From Acidobacteriota bacterium (GTDB lineage: Bacteria > Acidobacteriota > Vicinamibacteria > Vicinamibacterales > CAVVIG01), in assembly GCA_003222555.1 (NCBI GenBank), contig QHWL01000138.1, positions 1 to 5,648 on the forward strand: 5,648 bases of DNA, written 5' to 3'. This document shows, piece after piece, positions 1 to 5,648 of this stretch. The notes below the pieces were generated by a model that made no database searches, had not been told where the DNA came from, and saw only the letters and a list, made by a program, of their open reading frames with translations. The stretch's first letter is position 1, and every line of letters starts with the position of its first letter. Position numbers and translations under genes: made by a program.

Positions 1-32
1 TGACGCCGTCAGCCACAATAGGACCATCGATT

Positions 33-1556
33 ATGCAGTTGAAATTCACGTCCGCGCTGTCGGCGATATTCCTGGCTTCTTTTTCGAGCCTCGCGGCCGG
101 GGGCCAGCGAGCCCCCATCTTGAGTGGTGCACAGGGCGGTAACGTGCGTTCCCCGCGGGCGACGACCGAGAAGCCTGCCGGTCCTGACGCGACCGAGCCT
201 GACGGGACGACCAAGCTGCACAGGGCGACATACCAAGACGATTTCGATGCCGTTGTAAAACTGATCCGAGTCGGCGCCGATGTGAATGCGCGCAACGATT
301 ACGGCGTCACGCCACTCTCATTGGCCTGCAGCAATGGGAATGCCCAGATCATTGAGACGTTGTTGAAGGCCGGCGCCGATCCCAATGCCACCGTGCGGAG
401 CGGAGAGACTCCGCTGATGCTGGCGGCTCGTACCGGAAACGTAGAAGCCGTGGGGCTGCTGCTGACCTATCGAGCCGTCGTTAACGCAAACGAAACCTGG
501 AACGGTCAGACCGCGTTGATGTGGGCCGCCGAAGCAGGACACGCGCAGGTCGTGCAGGTGCTGATTGATGCCAACGCACAGGTCGAGGCTCGCTCCAAGA
601 GTGGCCTGACCCCCTTGTTGTTCGCGGTTCGACGCGGTGATGTCGAAACCGTCCGCGTGCTGCTGGCGGCGGGCGCTGACGTCAACGCCGCCAGACCGGA
701 TGGGGCAACTCCTTTGCTGGTTGCGGTTATCAACGGGCACGAGGATCTCGTGGACCTCCTCCTCGACAAGGGCGCGGACCCAAACACGGAGGGAGGCTCG
801 ACGGCTTTCACGCATCCGGGAGTGCGAGCGAAAGCAAAACCGCTCGACCTGAGCCCCGTCACCGAACAGGATCTGACTGCGACGGGGAATGTGTCCAAGG
901 CCGATCACACCAACATATATGGCACGCCGCTGCACGCCGCGGTGTATGCGGCCAACCCGGAAGCCAGCGACGTCTACCTGGCGATCCGGTTCGACAAGAT
1001 CCGCGTGATTACAGCGCTTCTCGCGCACGGAGCGAACATCAATGCCCGGCTCAGCACGGAGGAGCCCCGCGGACCTGGTCAGAGGTACCGCGTCACGCTG
1101 ACTGGAGCAACGCCATTCCTGCTGGCGGCCAAGGCATCCGATGTTGAGCTCATGCGGCTGTTGCTGGCCCACGGCGCCGACCCGAACATCGAGACGTTCG
1201 ACCATCAGACGGCGCTGATGGCGGCGGCCGGCATTGCGTGGGCGGCAAATCAGGACCAAGCCACAGATCGCAGAGTTCTGGAAGCTGTCGAGATGCTCGT
1301 GAACGAACTGCACGCTGACGTCAACCATGTAAGCGACCGTAAGGAAACCCCGATGCACGCGGCCGCTTATAGAGGCGCGAACTACCTCGTCGAATTTCTG
1401 GCGAAGAAGGGGGCGCGCCTCGATGCCAAGGACAGGAACGGACGGACACCAGCAATGGTGGCAGATGGCGTGGCGTACGGAAACGCGTTTGCCGCTCACC
1501 CAGATACCGCTGCGTTGCTCCGTAGTCTGGAAGCTGCGAGCCGCGCTCACCAATGA
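33..1556 (+). CDS. Exported ankyrin-repeat protein
   Basis: The 507-residue product starts with a Sec-type signal peptide (K4, then a hydrophobic stretch about 8-22, likely cleavage near 22-24), followed by a Pro/Thr-rich linker to about residue 57. The rest is ankyrin repeats with the usual TPL..A, LL..GADvN pattern: about 58-89, 90-122, 123-156, 157-189, 190-222, 223-252, 296-338, 357-389, 390-435, 436-468 and a degenerate C-terminal cap at 469-500. Two non-repeat inserts (about 253-295 and 340-355) and long loops inside the seventh and ninth repeats interrupt the solenoid. Ankyrin repeats bind other proteins; no catalytic domain is visible, so a periplasmic scaffold or chaperone role is inferred, perhaps for the products of the two genes downstream. 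The ATG at 33 is preceded by a weak AGGA at 20-23. The frame stays open to the window edge, but the signal peptide supports this start. The specific partner is unknown. Confidence 0.94.
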   Translation: MQLKFTSALSAIFLASFSSLAAGGQRAPILSGAQGGNVRSPRATTEKPAGPDATEPDGTTKLHRATYQDDFDAVVKLIRVGADVNARNDYGVTPLSLACSNGNAQIIETLLKAGADPNATVRSGETPLMLAARTGNVEAVGLLLTYRAVVNANETWNGQTALMWAAEAGHAQVVQVLIDANAQVEARSKSGLTPLLFAVRRGDVETVRVLLAAGADVNAARPDGATPLLVAVINGHEDLVDLLLDKGADPNTEGGSTAFTHPGVRAKAKPLDLSPVTEQDLTATGNVSKADHTNIYGTPLHAAVYAANPEASDVYLAIRFDKIRVITALLAHGANINARLSTEEPRGPGQRYRVTLTGATPFLLAAKASDVELMRLLLAHGADPNIETFDHQTALMAAAGIAWAANQDQATDRRVLEAVEMLVNELHADVNHVSDRKETPMHAAAYRGANYLVEFLAKKGARLDAKDRNGRTPAMVADGVAYGNAFAAHPDTAALLRSLEAASRAHQ

Positions 1557-1595
1557 GTGCGCTTCTTCAGCAAGATTGAGAGCTGACTTCTTCAA
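1557..1595 (+). other. Spacer between ankyrin and cytochrome genes
   Basis: This 39-nt spacer has no terminator or convincing promoter, which supports co-transcription. It contains an 8-nt direct repeat, CTTCTTCA, at 1562-1569 and 1587-1594, and a weak 5-bp inverted repeat TCAGC/GCTGA (1567-1571, 1582-1586) whose loop and right arm take up the GAGAG purine stretch. If that hairpin formed it would partly cover the only candidate ribosome site, but it is short enough to be chance. Confidence 0.35.
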
Positions 1596-4214
1596 ATGAC
1601 TGAACGTCTATTCATAGCCGCCACTGTGATCTGTTTCGCCCTGCCCGTCATGTGTGACGGCGAGGGTGCGGCCGCAAGACCACCGGACGGCAGCGCAGGA
1701 TCACAGGCGTCTGCTTCAAGACCATCAACCGCCACCACGCCCGCTCCACGCGCGGTGCTCGATAAATATTGCGTGACGTGTCACAACCAGAAGCTGAAGA
1801 CGGGAGGCCTCGCTCTGGACGCCGTGGACGCCGCCAATGTCGGTGCCGACGCGAGCACGTGGGAGAAAGTGTTGCTCAAGTTATCGACCCGCGCAATGCC
1901 GCCCGCCGGCCGGCCCCGGCCCGACGATGCGGGTCGCGCTGCGTTGCTGTCGTGGCTGGAAGGCGAGTTGGACCGGAACGCCGCAGCGCATCCAAATCTC
2001 GGACACCAGACGCTTCGCCGCCTGAATCGCACCGAGTACGCAAACGCCATCCGGGACTTGCTTGGCCTCAGCGTTGACGGCGCCTCGCTCCTGCCTTTAG
2101 ACAATGCGGCGTACGGCTTCGACAACAATGCAGACTCGCTCACGTTGTCGCCTGCTGCCACCGAACGATATCTATCCGCAGCGGCAACGATCAGCCACCT
2201 CGCCCTCGCGCGGGTCGTCGGAACGCCAGCACCGCAGACGTATATGGTTCCAACGAGTCTCGATCAGCGAAGTCGTGTCAGCGAGGAGCTGCCGTTCGGA
2301 TCCCGGGGCGGGGTTGCCATCCACCATTACTTTCCGGTTGATGGGGACTACTTCGTCAAGATGCGGATCCAGGAAAAAGGCTACGGTCTCATGAACTCGA
2401 CCGATGAGCCCAGCCAGATTGACGCCAGGCTTGATGGAGTCAAGGTCTGGAGCTACGTTGGCGGTGGTTCAAACGGACGACCGGGGCAGTACAAAGATCG
2501 TGTTCGTCAGCAAGAGGCGCCGGCCGAGCCAGCGACTCCGTCAGACAAGCCGTCAACAAAGCAGGTAGAGGAGCCGGTCGCTGAACCGACACAGCCGCAG
2601 GTGGATGACCTGGACGCAAAACGGCCCCGGCGCATCGTGGAGGGCGCCGACGAGGAACGCGACACCCAGGGATTCGATGACGGACTCGAATTTCACGTCC
2701 GCGCCGTGGCCGGCCCTCACGTACTGCAGGTGTTCTTCGTGGACCGAACCTCGGCGTATCTCGAGGACCTGATTGAGCCAGAACTGCGCTCGAAATATCT
2801 GCAAGGCAACACCGCCGGCGATCCCGGCATTTCCAAAGTGACGATCACGGGGCCTTACGACGCCGTCGGCGCGCCCGATTCGCCCAGCCGCCGCCACACC
2901 CTCATCTGCCGCCCCACGCCCAGGACCGAGGCCGTCTGCGCGAAGCGAATCATCGCCAACCTGGTCAGGCGCGCATATCGCCGGCCAATAACGGAAAGCG
3001 ACCTTCAAGAGCCGCTCGAGTTGTACCGTACCGCGGCCCGAAAGGGTGGCTTCGATTTGGGTATCGAAGTCGCGCTCCGCGGGATCCTGGTCAGCCCTGA
3101 ATTTCTGTTCCGCTTCGAGAACCAGCCGGCGGACGTCGCCGCAAATACGCTCTATCGCGTCAGCGACGTCGAGCTGGCCTCTCGTCTCTCATTCTTCTTG
3201 TGGAGCAGCATTCCAGACGACGAGCTGCTCGACGTCGCCGTCAAGGGGAACCTCCACACTCCTGCGGTGTTGGAGCAACAGGTACGGCGAATGCTGGCTG
3301 ATGACCGCTCGGCGGCCTTGATCAATAACTTCGCCGCCCAGTGGCTGCAGCTTCGAAATATGAACAGCGTCTCGCCAAATCCGGAGTGGAGGTTCGACGA
3401 CAATCTGCGCCAGGAGTTCCGTCGCGAGACGGAACTGCTTGTCAACGCCGTCGTGCACGAGGACCGCAGTGTTCTGGACTTTCTCGATGCCGACTATACA
3501 TTCGTGAACGAGAACCTGGCGAAGCACTACGGCATTCCGGGCGTTTACGGTCCGCGATTCAGGCGCATCTCGTTGCCGGCCGACAGCGTGCGTCGCGGGT
3601 TGCTCGGACAGGCCGCGATCCTGACCGTGACCTCCCTCGAGGCGAGAACGTCCGCGGTACTGCGCGGCAAGTGGATTCTGGAGAACATACTGGGTACGCC
3701 CCCGCCGCCTCCACCGCCTAACGTGCCGTCGCTGGAGGATCATAACGACGATGGGAAAATCCTCTCAGCGCGGGAGCAAATGGTGCAGCACCGGAAGAAC
3801 TCCGTCTGCGCGAGCTGTCATTCGCAGATGGATCCGCTGGGATTTGCGCTCGAGAATTTCGACGCAGTCGGCAGATGGAGAACCACCGACGCGTCTGGCG
3901 CGCTGATTGACCCTTCGGGAGCGCTGCCCGGAGGCGGGACATTCCGAAACCCGGTTGAGCTCCGGGCCGAGCTGATGAAGCGCTCCGGCGAGTTCGTGAG
4001 GACGCTCACGGAAAAGCTGATGATCCATGCCCTGGGGCGGGGCCTTGAATACTACGATGCGCCGACCGTTCGTCGAATCCGGCGCGAGGCCGCTTCGACG
4101 AACTTCCGCTTTTCATCGATCATTATGGGTGTTGTGAAGTCCGCCGCGTTCCAGAAGAGAGTGGCGGTCAAGCGAGAGACTCACACGCGTGTCGCCACCA
4201 GCGCGCAGAGATAA
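1596..4214 (+). CDS. Exported di-haem cytochrome c-like DUF1592 (PSD) protein
   Basis: The 872-residue protein has a hydrophobic N-terminal signal (about 5-19). C20 follows LPVM, which is not a good lipobox. A PSCyt1-like cytochrome c domain (about 50-125) has CVTCH at 59-63, the GGLALD motif and a likely distal ligand M101 in AMPPAGRP. Then come DUF1587 (about 138-203, LRRLNRTEYANAIRDLLGL), a beta-rich region resembling a carbohydrate-binding sandwich (about 232-298 and 360-418) split by a charged insert, DUF1595 (about 448-510), DUF1592 (about 520-648), DUF1588 (about 665-765, with seven prolines at 702-708 and a second haem motif CASCH at 738-742 followed by MDPLGFALENFDAVGRW) and DUF1585 (about 783-855). 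This is the full domain order of the family at normal length. Two covalent haems and a periplasmic redox role are predicted; substrate and reaction are unknown. An in-frame TGA at 1584-1586 makes ATG 1596 the earliest ATG; its ribosome site (GAGAG, 1578-1582) is weak and distant, so coupling to the ankyrin gene is plausible. Confidence 0.97.
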   Translation: MTERLFIAATVICFALPVMCDGEGAAARPPDGSAGSQASASRPSTATTPAPRAVLDKYCVTCHNQKLKTGGLALDAVDAANVGADASTWEKVLLKLSTRAMPPAGRPRPDDAGRAALLSWLEGELDRNAAAHPNLGHQTLRRLNRTEYANAIRDLLGLSVDGASLLPLDNAAYGFDNNADSLTLSPAATERYLSAAATISHLALARVVGTPAPQTYMVPTSLDQRSRVSEELPFGSRGGVAIHHYFPVDGDYFVKMRIQEKGYGLMNSTDEPSQIDARLDGVKVWSYVGGGSNGRPGQYKDRVRQQEAPAEPATPSDKPSTKQVEEPVAEPTQPQVDDLDAKRPRRIVEGADEERDTQGFDDGLEFHVRAVAGPHVLQVFFVDRTSAYLEDLIEPELRSKYLQGNTAGDPGISKVTITGPYDAVGAPDSPSRRHTLICRPTPRTEAVCAKRIIANLVRRAYRRPITESDLQEPLELYRTAARKGGFDLGIEVALRGILVSPEFLFRFENQPADVAANTLYRVSDVELASRLSFFLWSSIPDDELLDVAVKGNLHTPAVLEQQVRRMLADDRSAALINNFAAQWLQLRNMNSVSPNPEWRFDDNLRQEFRRETELLVNAVVHEDRSVLDFLDADYTFVNENLAKHYGIPGVYGPRFRRISLPADSVRRGLLGQAAILTVTSLEARTSAVLRGKWILENILGTPPPPPPPNVPSLEDHNDDGKILSAREQMVQHRKNSVCASCHSQMDPLGFALENFDAVGRWRTTDASGALIDPSGALPGGGTFRNPVELRAELMKRSGEFVRTLTEKLMIHALGRGLEYYDAPTVRRIRREAASTNFRFSSIIMGVVKSAAFQKRVAVKRETHTRVATSAQR

Positions 4215-4239
4215 CCGTTTCATTTGTATTTACGTATCC

Positions 4240-4244
4240 AGGAG
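4240..4244 (+). promoter_or_regulatory. Strong ribosome binding site of the DUF1552 gene
   Basis: AGGAG lies 6 nt before ATG 4251 in the 36-nt spacer after the cytochrome gene. It decides the start in favour of 4251 over the upstream TTG at 4224 or the ATG at 4266, neither of which has a comparable site. It is the best ribosome binding site belonging to a complete gene in the window, so this gene may be translated more strongly than its two upstream neighbours. Confidence 0.85.
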
Positions 4245-4250
4245 TCGTCA

Positions 4251-5591
4251 ATGTTCATTGCGAAAATGTCGCTGCCGCGCCGGACGTTCCTGCGCGGAAC
4301 GGGAATCATGTTGGCCCTGCCGTTTCTCGACGCGATGGTTCCGGCACTGTCCGCCTTGGGCACAACGGCCGCTAACCCCGTGCGACGCTTCGGGGCTGTT
4401 TATTGCGGCAACGGCAAGAACATGTTCGACTGGACGCCCGCGACCGAGGGCGCCGGTTTCCCTTTTACACCGATCCTGAAGCCGCTCGAGGCGGTCCGGG
4501 ACCGAGTGGTGGTCGTCACGGGGCTCGATAATTTCCCGGCGATGGATCAGGGCGACAACGGCGGACAGCATTCGCGCTCGGGGCCGGGTTTCATGACCGG
4601 TGTGCACGCCAAGCAAACCGAGGGCTCCGACGTACGCGCCGGTAAGAGTCTCGACCAATACGCCGCCGACGTTCTCTGTAAAGACTCCAAACTGTCGTCT
4701 CTGGAGCTTGCGCTCGATCGCTCGGAAATCATCGGCGCGTGTGAACACCGGTACGCATGCTCATACGTCAATTCAATCTCGTGGCGAACGCCGACCACGC
4801 CGCTGCCAATGGAAACGAACCCTCGCTTTGCATTCGAGCGGCTGTTCGGAAGCGGAGACACTGCCGAACAACGGGTGGCTCGAAGCCAGGAAGACCGGAG
4901 CATCCTCGATGTGTTGACGAACCAGGTATCGAGACTCAAGAAGAATATCGGTGTACGCGATGGCGCAAAGCTCAGCGAATATCTCGACGCGATCCGTGAC
5001 GTCGAGCAGCGAATCGCCAAGGTTGAAGCGAGCAATGCTGAAATGCCGCTACCGGAGCGGCCGCTTGGGATACCTGCGACTGTAAAGGAACACGCTGCGC
5101 TCATGTTCGATTTGCAGTTGCTGGCGTTTCAGGCCGATATCACCCGCGTCAGCACGTTGCTGCTGGCCGCAGAGAATTCGCGCACGAACTTCGCCGAGAT
5201 CGGTCTGCAATCACATCACTCGATCTCGCATCACGGCAACAATCCCGACAACCTCAAGAAATACTCCAAGATCAACACCTATCACGTCCAGATGTTCGCG
5301 GACTTCGTCAAGAAGATGGCGGCGACACCCGACGGTGACGGCACGTTGCTGGACCATTCCCTCTTGATCTACGGCAGCGGTATGAGCGACGGCAACGTCC
5401 ACAACAATCTGAACGTGCCAGTGGTCCTGGTCGGCGGCGCTGGCGGCCGAATCAAGGGAAACCGCCACCTCCGCTACCCGAAAGGCACGCCGCTGGCGAA
5501 TTTGGGTCTGACCGCCTTGGATGCGCTCGGCGCTCCAATGGAGAAATTCGGCGACAGCAACGGCGAGCTAAATTTGCTGTCCGGCGTGTAA
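4251..5591 (+). CDS. Tat-exported DUF1552 (HXXSHH family) protein
   Basis: The 446-residue product begins with a twin-arginine signal: PRRTFLRG (R10, R11), a hydrophobic stretch about 17-35 and probable cleavage near 35-41. The mature part matches the DUF1552 family along its length. It has an N-terminal GAVYCGNGKNMFDWTP strand (about 48-63), TGLDN and a following Asp/Gly/His segment (about 90-117), a conserved Cys pair C164/C170 before SISWRTPTTPLP, a helical and possibly coiled-coil segment about 211-263, the defining HSISHH motif at 323-328, and C-terminal YGSGMSDGNVHN and RYPKGTPLANL motifs. The His and Asp residues suggest metal binding, and the family resembles DUF1501/alkaline-phosphatase-like proteins, but no reaction has been established. 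Use of Tat implies export after folding, consistent with a cofactor. A TTG at 4224 would add nine residues; ATG 4251 is preferred because AGGAG lies 6 nt upstream. DUF1552 genes commonly sit next to DUF1592 genes, as here, which implies joint function. Confidence 0.96.
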   Translation: MFIAKMSLPRRTFLRGTGIMLALPFLDAMVPALSALGTTAANPVRRFGAVYCGNGKNMFDWTPATEGAGFPFTPILKPLEAVRDRVVVVTGLDNFPAMDQGDNGGQHSRSGPGFMTGVHAKQTEGSDVRAGKSLDQYAADVLCKDSKLSSLELALDRSEIIGACEHRYACSYVNSISWRTPTTPLPMETNPRFAFERLFGSGDTAEQRVARSQEDRSILDVLTNQVSRLKKNIGVRDGAKLSEYLDAIRDVEQRIAKVEASNAEMPLPERPLGIPATVKEHAALMFDLQLLAFQADITRVSTLLLAAENSRTNFAEIGLQSHHSISHHGNNPDNLKKYSKINTYHVQMFADFVKKMAATPDGDGTLLDHSLLIYGSGMSDGNVHNNLNVPVVLVGGAGGRIKGNRHLRYPKGTPLANLGLTALDALGAPMEKFGDSNGELNLLSGV

Positions 5592-5595
5592 AGGT

Positions 5596-5616
5596 GCTTG
5601 GCAGCTTCTGGCAAGC
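5596..5616 (+). terminator. Small imperfect hairpin after the DUF1552 gene
   Basis: Arms 5596-5604 (GCTTGGCAG) and 5608-5616 (CTGGCAAGC) pair over 8 of 9 positions, with one G-G mismatch and a 3-nt CTT loop. It begins 5 nt after the TAA stop. No T-run follows, so it is not a standard intrinsic terminator; it could be an attenuating or RNA 3'-end-stabilising hairpin, or chance. Confidence 0.3.
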
Positions 5617-5632
5617 CTATCGGCGCGTCTGC

Positions 5633-5648
5633 GGGAGAACGAGTGACG
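5633..5648 (+). promoter_or_regulatory. Possible ribosome site and GTG start of a fourth gene
   Basis: GGGAG at 5633-5637 lies 5 nt before a GTG at 5643-5645, a good spacing for translation start. Only two codons are inside the window, so no product can be named. If real, the operon continues and the hairpin at 5596-5616 lies between its third and fourth genes. Confidence 0.25.

Noticed and set aside
271..1470. DNA-level tandem repeats in the ankyrin gene
   Set aside because: Repetition is at the protein level only. Successive units differ widely in nucleotide sequence, so this is not a recent DNA repeat array.
318..1595. 425-residue open frame on the minus strand opposite the ankyrin gene
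   Set aside because: It mirrors the repeated ankyrin codons of the plus strand, has a His/Gln/Arg-rich composition without a recognisable domain, and the opposite strand is clearly coding. It is a GC-rich shadow.
1611..1658. Lipoprotein signal in the cytochrome protein (C20 after LPVM)
   Set aside because: The residue before the cysteine is Met, where a lipobox needs Gly, Ala or Ser. An ordinary cleaved signal or an N-terminal anchor fits better.
2553..3743. Minus-strand open frames of 97-184 residues opposite the cytochrome gene
   Set aside because: Their translations are low-complexity and Arg-rich with no domain, and they lie opposite conserved DUF1595, DUF1592 and DUF1588 coding sequence.
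4224..4250. Nine-residue N-terminal extension of the DUF1552 protein from TTG 4224
   Set aside because: There is no ribosome site before the TTG, while AGGAG is ideally placed for ATG 4251, and the Tat motif would sit unnecessarily far from the N terminus.
4547..5104. 185-residue minus-strand open frame opposite the DUF1552 gene
   Set aside because: It is Ser/Arg-rich with no recognisable family and is fully covered by the conserved DUF1552 frame.

Overview
The window holds three complete, same-strand genes packed head to tail, probably one operon: an exported ankyrin-repeat protein (33-1556), a large di-haem cytochrome c-like protein of the DUF1587/1595/1592/1588/1585 type (1596-4214), and a Tat-exported DUF1552 (HXXSHH family) protein (4251-5591). 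The gaps are only 39 and 36 nt. The DNA is GC-rich. From established knowledge, DUF1592 proteins paired with DUF1552 proteins, often beside ankyrin-repeat genes, are common in Acidobacteriota and also occur in Planctomycetota and Verrucomicrobiota. An uncultured acidobacterium, perhaps of the Vicinamibacteria or Solibacter type, is my best inference. No rRNA or other taxonomic marker is present to prove it.

Layout: bases 1-32 are a short leader with a weak ribosome binding site. The ankyrin gene follows, then a 39-nt spacer, the cytochrome gene, a 36-nt spacer with a strong AGGAG site that fixes the DUF1552 start, the DUF1552 gene, and a 57-nt tail with a small imperfect hairpin and a possible ribosome binding site and GTG start for a further gene running off the window. 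No insertion sequence, CRISPR array, tRNA, rRNA or phage feature was seen. There is no non-coding stretch over 60 bases.

How they may work together: all three products carry N-terminal export signals, two Sec-like and one twin-arginine, so all should act outside the cytoplasm. The cytochrome-like protein has haem motifs near both ends, with a beta-sandwich region that may bind a ligand and the helical PSD domains between them. The DUF1552 protein has a His-rich motif and a conserved C-terminal motif set suggestive of metal binding. The ankyrin protein could be a periplasmic scaffold or chaperone. No function has been established for this trio to my knowledge. A periplasmic redox or hydrolytic complex acting on an extracellular substrate is a hypothesis. 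This module is the best candidate here for an undescribed system, although its component families are already catalogued as domains of unknown function.
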